Shown here: piece after piece, positions 5,699-10,617 of the stretch
How the letters are laid out: each line of letters begins with the position of its first letter
Numbering within the stretch: position 1 is the stretch's first letter
NCBI GenBank assembly: GCA_018400895.1
Contig: JAGYLR010000021.1
Span: forward strand, 1 to 10,617
Direction: 5' to 3'
DNA: 10,617 nucleotides
Origin: a bacterium
Lineage (GTDB): Bacteria > Patescibacteriota > Minisyncoccia > Minisyncoccales > PWPS01
The notes under the pieces: generated by a model
What the model was told of the DNA's origin: nothing
Database searches by the model: none
Seen by the model: only the letters and a program-made list of their open reading frames with translations
Program-made: the position numbers and the translations under genes

Positions 5699-6054
5699 TA
5701 TAGAACTCTTTTATTTTTGGTTATTCCTCCCCCTTTTTTCATACTAGGGATTTTTCGATTTCTGTGACTTTCATTCGGCTGTTTTATATGGACTATCTCG
5801 GATAAAAACTTAGCCTTTAGCCAATCGTGCATTTCCATCCACCACATCAAAACCATCAGCCAGTGTAGATATAAGATGCCCCCAATAGTATCTGCGTTGT
5901 TGATTACTCTTCTGCAAGTTCGTCTGTTATAGTTATTCCGGACTCTTTTATCTTCTAACATAATAAGTTGAGCGACCATAGCTGTAGGATTATCCCAATC
6001 TATCTTAGTTTTATATCTACTATATTTACCTTTGCCATAAAAATCTACTTTCAT
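5698..6054 (-). pseudogene. NinB-like recombination protein, full-length but frameshifted copy
   Basis: NinB/Orf-type proteins assist phage recombination on single-stranded DNA. From ATG 6054 (MKVDFYGK) the product shares nearly all of its first 40 codons with the clean copy at 6879, but two compensating indels change VNIVDG to a scrambled stretch. It reads KTKIDWDNPTAMVAQLIMLE and DKRVR. Removing one extra G gives RITITDELAEE. A shifted frame gives QQRRYYWGHLISTLADGFDV, the Q-x-R-x-Y-x-W hallmark of the family, and the original frame returns at EMHDWLKAKFLSEI, also typical. It ends ...GGGITKNKRVL with TAA at 5700-5698. About 118 residues. The same frame is open upstream to 6162, but homology to the second copy starts exactly at ATG 6054. 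Confidence 0.6.
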
Positions 6055-6055
6055 A
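5927..6055 (-). repeat. direct repeat copy 1 (NinB-like N-terminal coding block)
   Basis: About 129 bases, nearly identical to 6753-6880. Differences are an extra G (CGG for CG near 5938), an extra base in the CAAAGG stretch, and TA in place of GGC. The matching block begins at the start codon; flanks on both sides are unrelated. Confidence 0.88.
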
Positions 6056-6088
6056 TTATATTTATTAAAAATTAAAAACATTTCCACA

Positions 6089-6437
6089 TTAATATTTTGA
6101 GCATTTTTGTAGATATCGTTGTAGAAATTCTTTTTTTTTAATTTCAAGATCCATAGCCTCAAGTCTCTTGCATTCGCCTGGGCTCGTAATGTTGAGCCCT
6201 CCCTGCGACAGGGTCGTGAGTGAGCCAGCTATCCTCATCCGTAATATTTTTAGTAATTTTTCAAAACTTCAATCAGTTTTTGGTAGAGTTGGATAGTAGT
6301 AGGCACATACTTGTTATCACATATCCACTCAAAACCAATTAGAAAATCATTTTCCAGTATTATTAGGGGAGAATTCCAGGTAACTTATCACGATATAAAA
6401 GGCGACTGCATATTCAGTCCGCCCCGACTATCTTCAT
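6089..6437 (-). pseudogene. hypothetical phage protein, frameshifted
   Basis: From ATG 6437: MKIVGAD, then a shift to EYAVAFYIVISYLEFSPNNT. Another gives FLIGFEWICDNKYVPTTIQL and YQKLIEVLKNY. A further one gives KNITDEDSWLTHDPVAGRAQ and HYEPRRMQET, and the last gives EAMDLEIKKKEFLQRYLQK, ending in TAA at 6091. About 115 residues in all, with a helical, basic C-terminus. Each piece has strong protein-like composition in one frame only. No family recognised. It precedes the NinB-like gene by about 35 bases. Confidence 0.45.
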
Positions 6438-6492
6438 ATTATCAACACTTGTGCCTGAATAAATTCTTGATGAAGGTTAACGGATAAGGATT

Positions 6493-6747
6493 TTATAATC
6501 CGTGTTTTTTTTGCAAATATTCTATTACCATTGCCATTTGTTCAAGGCACAAAATACAATCATTGCAATTGCTTTTTGCCTGTTCTTTTGGTTCTGGTTT
6601 CAACAACCTAGAGCAAGAAATGAAAAACTCTGCTACCCTAAAATCTTTATCCGTGTCAAACTCTTTATTCGCAAACTCGCTTTCTCCATTTTTGTTGTCG
6701 CCAAAGATGTTATACCATTGTCGATTTGACGCATATGCATCAAATTC
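6493..6747 (-). CDS. open frame lacking its own start, unknown acidic/Cys protein
   Basis: Directly after the TAG at 6750-6748, 84 codons stay open in the same frame: EFDAYASNRQWYNIFGDNKN, then SEFANKEFDTDKDFRVAEFF and ISCSRLLKPEPKEQAK, then a Cys cluster (SNCNDCILCLEQM) and VIEYLQKKHGL before TAA at 6493. The composition is convincing protein. There is no ATG near its beginning, so it is either the C-terminal part of a fusion with the NinB-like N-terminus separated by an amber codon, or the tail of another gene joined by rearrangement. No family recognised. Unlike the tract below 6440 it needs no frame correction. Confidence 0.5.
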   Translation of the reverse strand, partial: EFDAYASNRQWYNIFGDNKNGESEFANKEFDTDKDFRVAEFFISCSRLLKPEPKEQAKSNCNDCILCLEQMAMVIEYLQKKHGL

Positions 6748-6750
6748 CTA

Positions 6751-6879
6751 GATTATAGTTATTCGGACTCTTTTATCTTCTAACATAATAAGTTGAGCGA
6801 CCATAGCTGTAGGATTATCCCAATCTATCTTAGTTTTGCCATCTACTATATTTACCTTGCCATAAAAATCTACTTTCAT
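6751..6879 (-). CDS. 43-residue NinB-like N-terminal fragment ending in TAG
   Basis: MKVDFYGKVNIVDGKTKIDW, then DNPTAMVAQLIMLEDKRVRI and TII, stopped by TAG (6750-6748). It is the clean version of the first 40 residues of the protein at 6054, lacking the Q-x-R-x-Y-x-W core, so it should not have the family's activity. This N-terminal beta-rich module normally ends K-R-V-x-V-T-I before the Q-N-R motif. It starts six bases before the end of the Gp157 gene (stop at 6885), with an AT-rich leader and no SD. Confidence 0.55.
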
Positions 6880-6880
6880 A
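6753..6880 (-). repeat. direct repeat copy 2 (NinB-like N-terminal coding block)
   Basis: Partner of 5927-6055, in the same orientation, about 700 bases apart. This copy keeps a continuous reading frame from its ATG, whereas copy 1 carries single-base changes that break the frame. Confidence 0.88.
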
Positions 6881-6884
6881 ATGA

Positions 6885-7385
6885 TTATTTAATTTTTAAG
6901 CTAGTTTTGTAAGCCAAACTATATCCATCTACTGTTTCTCCATTTTTCAATTTCTCTTTGATATCTTTTTTTATTTCAGCCATAATAGATTTCTTTTCTT
7001 TCAATTGTAATTCAAGTACATCAATCCCTAATCCAACGACCATTTCTCTGTCATCTCCGACAAGACTAGGTAATGGTTTTGGGATAGTCAGTACAAGTTC
7101 TGGTGCTTCAATCTTAGTCAATCCGTAATACTCCATTCTTTCTTTTAGGAAGTTTTTTGTATTCTCATTCTTCCTTTTGATAGTCGTGATTCTATCCTGT
7201 ATTCTTTTTACTACTTCTTCCATACCTGCAATATCAGCTTCTTCGTGAATTATATGTTTAGCTATTCCAGTTAGTTTATCTTCTCTAGCAAGAGATAGAT
7301 TTTCAAATGCTTCGATATCTAGGATTTCTCCTGTTTCCATATCTACACATTCCATAAGTTGATTGTCGATTTCAAATAGTTTCAT
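6885..7385 (-). CDS. Siphovirus Gp157-family protein
   Basis: The Gp157 family (first noted with phage resistance in Streptococcus thermophilus phages) is found beside ssDNA annealing proteins in many siphovirus recombination modules; its mechanism is unknown. The 166-residue protein has the family layout. A short N-terminal MKLFEIDNQLMECVD segment precedes a residue 30-60 helix, and then a long coiled coil (EEVVKRIQDRITTIKRKNEN, TKNFLKERMEYYGL, about 57-92). It finishes with a beta-rich C-terminus containing LTIPKPLPSLV and a final helix plus ETVDGYSLAYKTSLKIK. Length is normal. The ATG at 7385 follows an AT-rich leader without SD. A weak hairpin (CGAGC/GCTCG) lies in the 55-base gap to the upstream gene, about 7407-7430. 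Confidence 0.85.
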   Translation of the reverse strand: MKLFEIDNQLMECVDMETGEILDIEAFENLSLAREDKLTGIAKHIIHEEADIAGMEEVVKRIQDRITTIKRKNENTKNFLKERMEYYGLTKIEAPELVLTIPKPLPSLVGDDREMVVGLGIDVLELQLKEKKSIMAEIKKDIKEKLKNGETVDGYSLAYKTSLKIK

Positions 7386-7440
7386 AATAATTGTTTAAAT
7401 TTTAATCGAGCCTTTTTAAGTCTTGCTCGGGACTATAACG

Positions 7441-8010
7441 CTAGAAAGGAACATCTTCTCTCTTGATGTCGTTATTAGTTGGTTGTTCTGATGTAACTGT
7501 TGGCTCTGTTGTTGTTCCTGTGGTCTTCCAACATAAAGCTGAACAATAACTTTTACCCACCTTGCTGACTTTCATAACTGCATTGCATTTAGGGCAATGA
7601 TTAGCTCCGATATGTGCTTGTGTTGTTGTACTTGGAGATACACCTACACTAGCTCTATTTGTAGCTTTTGTAATTTCATCTACCGAAGCTATCGAATCAA
7701 TAACTCCTATCCCCATCATAGCCAATGCTCTTCCGACTGCTGATGTTTCAGCGTTCTCTAGTGCTGATGTAGAATTAACCATACCTACACCTTCAACCTC
7801 TTGACTCCAACCAGTAAAGTATCTGTCAGCAATTGAAACATCTGGCGTTACCCTTGCTTCCATTACTATCTTCTTACCTTCGTAAGAAATTAGCTTAGTT
7901 TGTATCATACCTTTTGGATATTCTCCATTGAAAAATAATACCCTATCAGACACAAGAACATACTGTTTGCCCTTGATATCGATTGCTTTTTCCTTTAATT
8001 CTTTTGTCAT
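7441..8010 (-). CDS. Rad52/ERF-type ssDNA annealing or binding protein with zinc ribbon
   Basis: A 189-residue protein. The core (residues about 14-115) ends with ENAETSAVGRALAMMGIG (85-102) and SIASVDEI, the signature seen in phage ERF/Rad52-like annealing proteins, which coat ssDNA and pair complementary strands. A linker rich in Ser/Thr follows, then a zinc ribbon (CPKC at 139-142; C156 and C160). A disordered tail ends in EDVPF, like the acidic tip with which bacterial SSB proteins recruit partners. Thus it may also act as an SSB. The gene lies five bases after the acidic coiled-coil gene and before Gp157, a common recombination cassette. The ATG follows an AT-rich leader without SD. The exact family should be confirmed by profile search. 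Confidence 0.75.
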   Translation of the reverse strand: MTKELKEKAIDIKGKQYVLVSDRVLFFNGEYPKGMIQTKLISYEGKKIVMEARVTPDVSIADRYFTGWSQEVEGVGMVNSTSALENAETSAVGRALAMMGIGVIDSIASVDEITKATNRASVGVSPSTTTQAHIGANHCPKCNAVMKVSKVGKSYCSALCWKTTGTTTEPTVTSEQPTNNDIKREDVPF

Positions 8011-8014
8011 AATA

Positions 8015-8281
8015 TTATTCGTTAATTGTTTCTTCTACTAAATCGAAATCACCGTCATCATCTCCTGCAAGGATTTCGTGTCCTGCATAATCAAAAACCT
8101 TATCATCAAATACTTCTGAATCGGTTTTATCCAACTCTTCAATTCCTTTTTCCAAGGAATCAATCCTAGCTTGAATTTGGTCAATAGCAGAAACGCTAGT
8201 GATTTCTGCTATCTCTTTTTTAAGCTCTTCCAGTACTTCCAACTGGATTGCCCACAGGGCTTTTAGTTTTATTTCTGACAT
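8015..8281 (-). CDS. acidic coiled-coil protein, unknown function
   Basis: 88 residues. The N-terminal two thirds form helices (LWAIQLEVLEELKKEIAEI, then IDQIQARIDSLEKGIEELDK) likely to coil. The tail is very acidic (GDDDGDFDLVEETINE). No family is recognised. It is the first gene after promoter copy B, with a leader of about 20 bases and no SD, and ends five bases before the annealing protein, so it should be made with it. The acidic tail suggests a DNA mimic or a partner of a basic protein; inference only. Confidence 0.72.
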   Translation of the reverse strand: MSEIKLKALWAIQLEVLEELKKEIAEITSVSAIDQIQARIDSLEKGIEELDKTDSEVFDDKVFDYAGHEILAGDDDGDFDLVEETINE

Positions 8282-8307
8282 TTCGTCTTGTTAAGTGATA
8301 CAGACTT

Positions 8308-8347
8308 ATTATAAGACACAATCAGAATAAAATCAAGCATTTGTCAA
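8308..8347 (-). promoter_or_regulatory. strong sigma-70-like promoter (copy B) for the recombination genes
   Basis: Minus strand: -35 TTGATT (8336-8331), 17-base spacer, perfect -10 TATAAT (8313-8308). An additional TTGACA (8347-8342) is five bases upstream of the -35, exactly as in copy A at 5192-5231. Downstream, TGTATCACTTAACAA matches copy A at all but one base. The stop codon of the tiny membrane gene lies within the -35, so transcription of the upstream genes overlaps this promoter. Confidence 0.75.
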
Positions 8348-8434
8348 GACAAATTCCAAAATAAACCCAAGTATTAAATAAACGAGGATACCCCATAGCA
8401 ACAACTTGAGTGTCGCTCTATTATATTTTTTCAC
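8333..8434 (-). CDS. 33-residue single-pass membrane protein, GTG start
   Basis: The product starts KKYNRATLKL after its GTG and then forms one membrane helix (LLLWGILVYLILGFILEFVL), ending TNA and TGA. The GTG at 8434 lies two bases after the stop of the holin-like gene, which supports coupling; there is no SD. A basic N-terminus and a hydrophobic core suit a small type II membrane protein. Function unknown; likely part of the lysis or membrane cassette. It fills most of the apparent gap between 8282 and 8437. Confidence 0.55.
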   Translation of the reverse strand: MKKYNRATLKLLLWGILVYLILGFILEFVLTNA

Positions 8435-8436
8435 AA

Positions 8437-8688
8437 TTACTTGTTAAGTATTCTTTTAGCGACTCCATAGAGTAGAGTGACTATAATACCGATACTACCT
8501 CCAGTTAGCATACCTTCTATCGTTGTAATGCTTTCTTCTGGAAGAGATAACACAAACCCAGAAAAGCCTCCCATCAATGCTGACACATAAGGCAGGTATT
8601 GACTTGGTACACCTAGCCTTCGTGCTAAGTCTGTGAGTGATACTGATAATACAGCTATCATCTCAGGGCTGAATAATTCTTGTAACAT
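8437..8688 (-). CDS. putative holin (two membrane segments)
   Basis: Holins form pores in the inner membrane that time lysis. The 83-residue protein has an N-terminal amphipathic region (PEMIAVLSVSLTDLARRLG), a hydrophobic stretch at about 33-50 (YVSALMGGFSGFVLSL), and a second at 60-78 (LTGGSIGIIVTLLYGVAK), with a short basic tail (KRILNK). Size and topology match small two-span holins, but the sequence does not identify a family. The start ATG at 8688 is preceded by an AT-rich leader. It lies between an unknown soluble protein and a tiny membrane protein in one operon. Confidence 0.55.
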   Translation of the reverse strand: MLQELFSPEMIAVLSVSLTDLARRLGVPSQYLPYVSALMGGFSGFVLSLPEESITTIEGMLTGGSIGIIVTLLYGVAKRILNK

Positions 8689-8691
8689 AAT

Positions 8692-9024
8692 CTATTTGTT
8701 ATAATAATAATTTCGTTGTAATTCATCTATCTGAGAGCGTACATTATACGCCATCTCTTGTATATCAGCTTTATCTTTTTCATCGTGAGTTTTTAGCCTC
8801 AATAGAAACCCTAATGCTTCTCTTAGGTCGTCTATATTAGTTAACGATTCTCCTCTAAGTTGTTTCTGCATTTCAGATTTTACAAAGCTACAATGGAACA
8901 TCATTAGCTCTTGGTGTTCTGCCATTGTTATTTTGCCCTCTTTTAATTGTTGGAATAAATCGACTTGCCTATCTTGGTCGAATCTCATTAAAGGCTCTGT
9001 GGTCATAAAATTATTTATATTCAT
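8692..9024 (-). CDS. soluble helical hypothetical protein
   Basis: 110 residues, highly charged: FDQDRQVDLFQQLKEGKI, then SFVKSEMQKQLRGESLTN, then LRLKTHDEKDKADIQEMAYN and a basic end. Mostly helical, no signal or membrane region. No family recognised. Its start (9024) is seven bases after the stop of a membrane protein and its end is three bases before the holin-like gene. A second in-frame ATG at 9006 (MTTEPLMRF) is a possible start. The sandwich between membrane proteins hints at a cytoplasmic partner, possibly an antiholin-like or virion protein; inference. Confidence 0.72.
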   Translation of the reverse strand: MNINNFMTTEPLMRFDQDRQVDLFQQLKEGKITMAEHQELMMFHCSFVKSEMQKQLRGESLTNIDDLREALGFLLRLKTHDEKDKADIQEMAYNVRSQIDELQRNYYYNK

Positions 9025-9031
9025 AATATTT

Positions 9032-9241
9032 TTAGTTATTTCTGTATTCTCTAATAATATCTGACACTGTTTGGACTCCCATATAAGCTACACCAACTAT
9101 CTGTATTTGCGTCATCGTGTCTAGCACAAATTGGCTTTCTAATTTACCAAATTCTTTTAGTAAGAATAATAACATAATCAGCGTAACAGTTAGTAGGAAT
9201 GCAGTAAATCTTTTGCGTAACATGTAGTTGATGGTGTTCAT
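9032..9241 (-). CDS. small membrane protein, holin-like
   Basis: 69 residues from ATG 9241, which overlaps the TGA of the upstream gene (ATGA). A TTG at 9268 would add nine residues but overlaps the previous gene and is less likely. The sequence shows a basic N-terminus (MLRKRF), one strong membrane helix (TAFLLTVTLIMLLFLLKE), a polar linker and a weaker hydrophobic segment (IVGVAYMGVQTV), with a charged tail (DIIREYRNN). The layout resembles two-span holins. No family identified. Confidence 0.62.
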   Translation of the reverse strand: MNTINYMLRKRFTAFLLTVTLIMLLFLLKEFGKLESQFVLDTMTQIQIVGVAYMGVQTVSDIIREYRNN

Positions 9242-9405
9242 CCAATTAAAAAAAACATTATCAAACAAAGGATACCATATCCAGCGATAACAGATAAAGT
9301 GGTAACTCTGTTTTCTTTACTGAAAAGGATAAATGGTACACAAAACAAAAACCCAATCGCAAAAAGAGTGTAGAACAAACTGTATGCGTCATCTAATATT
9401 TCCAT
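9238..9405 (-). CDS. 55-residue two-span membrane protein
   Basis: From ATG 9405: MEILDDAYSLFYTLFAIGF, a first membrane helix continuing LFCVPFILF, a polar loop with KENR, then a second helix (VIAGYGILCLIMFFLIG) and TGA. The frame is intact and the stop overlaps the next ATG, supporting a real, coupled gene. Upstream there is only an AT-rich stretch with a TATAAT-like box (9424-9419) but no good -35. It is a missed small gene in the holin-like cluster. Confidence 0.65.
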   Translation of the reverse strand: MEILDDAYSLFYTLFAIGFLFCVPFILFSKENRVTTLSVIAGYGILCLIMFFLIG

Positions 9406-9586
9406 ATTGTTAAATTAAATTATAATCGTTTTTAAGCCCCTTAAATTTTCTACCTATACAATCTATCATCTTTTTAGTTTAAATCGTTCTAACTTTAATA
9501 TACGCACTAATTTAATATATCCTGCATACAATCTAAGAACTCTATTTTACAGGAAATGTGGACTATTTTCTCTTTCATAATTTTAG
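9406..9586 (-). other. intergenic stretch after the helicase gene, little visible
   Basis: AT-rich. It holds a hairpin TTTAAG-CCC-CTTAAA (9431-9445), followed by TTTT only on the plus strand, so it is not a good terminator for the helicase gene. Two tiny minus-strand frames (23 codons from 9578, 19 codons near 9478) have no SD or convincing sequence. A TATAAT at 9424-9419 could be a -10 for the membrane-gene cluster but no consensus -35 is 17 bases away. Confidence 0.3.
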
Positions 9587-10617
9587 TTAAATATAATTAT
9601 TCTCTATTTTTTCAGTTTCTCTAAACTGACAAGTGAGCCAATCGACTGCAAGATGAAAGTCAAAAGTTTTATTGTACTTATGTTTTCTCACGCAAACCTC
9701 CATTACATCTGGTGTTTTATCTTTATCTCTCCTAATCATAATACCCATATCAGCCGAAAAGTATAATGCCCCAGAACCTTTGTAAGGAATAAAACCTGCA
9801 TTAGCATAGTCATTACGGATAGAATCATTACTTAATTGTGATAAATCAATAATCGCACAATTATATCTTTGAGCAATCTCTTGGATTTCAAAAGCCCAAT
9901 TAGTCATAACGCTATATTCATCTTTGGAATTTGCCTTGTCTTTCATAGCTTGGCAAAAATCTATTACAACAAAATCCGGGTAAGTGCTTTTAATCCTGGA
10001 TTCTATCTCAATAATTGAATTTCTATGCTCTCTAATATCGAAAATATTAAGATTACTTATTAATTCCATCGCCTTAGTTGATGGCTTTTTTTTGTGGTCT
10101 ATTATATCTAGAAATGGTATTTGGTCTATTGTTTGTGTCATCCTCGCACATACTATCTCGCCGACTACCTCTGATGAATAGACATTGCCCTTATATCCCT
10201 GTTCTAACAGTAGGCTAGCCCAATTATAAGCTAGAGCTGACTTTCCCATATTTGAGTATCCACCGAGCCGAGTGACTGCTCCACGGATAAATAATCTATG
10301 AGAGTCTAGAAATGTATTAGTTTTTAATTGTTCGAATTTAAAATTAGATAATCTCTGGAATATTTCTGATGGTGGATTTATTTTTACAATCCTAGCTTTT
10401 TTATTCTGCATTGGCTTTGACTGGATATTAAATTCTTTTCTTAGCCATTGGATAGCCTCCTGTAGTTCCATATTGCCGTACCCCATAACCACATCGATAG
10501 TGCTTCCTGCTCCCTGTTTACCACTAAATCGATTGACATAGTTACCTGATACGTTTACGTGAGCTGATGTTTCTTCTCCGTTTTCCCATATCGTATTATT
10601 CTTAACAACAACATTTA
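9587..10617 (-). CDS. primase/DnaB-like replicative helicase, 5' end outside the window
   Basis: The frame is open from the window edge. The 301 residues from the GTG at 10492 are preceded by 41 more in-frame residues with no stop, so 10492 is probably not the start. The first visible part includes GAGSTIDVVMGYGNMELQEA, resembling the segment after the zinc-binding region of phage primases (G-x-x-I-D-x-V-M ... E-A-x-x-W-L). Counting from 10492, Walker A is GGYSNMGKS (77-85) and Walker B is FVVID (174-178). LSQLSN (217-222) matches the DnaB H4 Gln region. The end has SADMGIMIRRD. These are hallmarks of RecA-fold hexameric helicases. It unwinds DNA at the phage fork; the fused primase activity is inferred and needs the upstream sequence. 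Confidence 0.8.
   Translation of the reverse strand, partial: NVVVKNNTIWENGEETSAHVNVSGNYVNRFSGKQGAGSTIDVVMGYGNMELQEAIQWLRKEFNIQSKPMQNKKARIVKINPPSEIFQRLSNFKFEQLKTNTFLDSHRLFIRGAVTRLGGYSNMGKSALAYNWASLLLEQGYKGNVYSSEVVGEIVCARMTQTIDQIPFLDIIDHKKKPSTKAMELISNLNIFDIREHRNSIIEIESRIKSTYPDFVVIDFCQAMKDKANSKDEYSVMTNWAFEIQEIAQRYNCAIIDLSQLSNDSIRNDYANAGFIPYKGSGALYFSADMGIMIRRDKDKTPDVMEVCVRKHKYNKTFDFHLAVDWLTCQFRETEKIENNYI

Noticed and set aside
6170..6240. Locally GC-richer segment considered as a tRNA or other RNA gene
   Set aside because: No cloverleaf arms or TTCGA-type loop; the minus strand instead reads as protein (SWLTHDPVAGRAQ).
2040..6750. Alternative genetic code (TAG or TGA recoded) as the cause of the broken genes
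   Set aside because: Breaks require frame changes, not only stop reassignment, and clean genes in the same window end normally in TAA, TAG and TGA.
6502..6751. Two overlapping plus-strand frames
   Set aside because: They are shadows of the minus-strand frame at 6493-6747, which has far better protein composition.
1..10617. CRISPR array, insertion sequence or integrase/attachment site
   Set aside because: No regularly spaced repeats, transposase motifs, terminal inverted repeats or recombinase gene were seen.

Overview
The window looks like part of a low-GC (by eye about one third G+C) tailed double-stranded DNA phage or prophage. Every gene I can support is on the minus strand, so transcription runs from high to low coordinates. 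The evidence for a phage is a set of recognisable modules in a typical order: a primase/DnaB-like helicase, a Rad52/ERF-type annealing protein, a Gp157-family protein, a NinB-like protein, a lysis-type enzyme, a RusA-type resolvase, an HNH endonuclease and a terminase small subunit. Stops are TAA, TAG and TGA used normally, so the code looks standard. The host cannot be named. Starts are mostly AT-rich with no Shine-Dalgarno (SD), a few have good SDs, and three promoters look like the ordinary sigma-70 type.

Layout in the direction of transcription. (1) 10617-9587: the 3' part of a primase/helicase gene whose reading frame stays open to the window edge. (2) 9405-8333: five packed small genes, four of them membrane proteins (holin-like), several missed by length cut-offs. 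(3) Promoter 8347-8308, then an acidic coiled-coil protein, the annealing/ssDNA-binding protein and a Gp157 homologue (8281-6885). (4) 6879-6493: a 43-codon copy of the N-terminus of a NinB-like gene that ends in TAG and is followed in the same frame by 84 more open codons. (5) 6440-2140: about 4.3 kb in which nearly every gene is interrupted by single-base insertions or deletions. Joining frames recovers a NinB-like protein, a glucosaminidase-like endolysin, a secreted protein, tiny membrane proteins and RusA. (6) 2031-1: intact genes again: HNH endonuclease, a 35-residue membrane protein, two unknown proteins, terminase small subunit, a 59-residue protein, and the first codons of a further gene.

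How they work together: group 1 plus groups 3-4 form a replication/recombination module, with helicase loading and unwinding, ssDNA binding/annealing and resolution by RusA. The membrane proteins and endolysin are lysis candidates. HNH, the terminase small subunit and the next gene (possibly the large subunit) make the packaging module. The most useful observations are the localized frameshift tract, which is probably poor-quality assembled sequence but possibly real decay; the duplicated NinB N-terminus; two near-identical promoters with a tandem TTGAC-type element; and the unusual number of very small membrane proteins.
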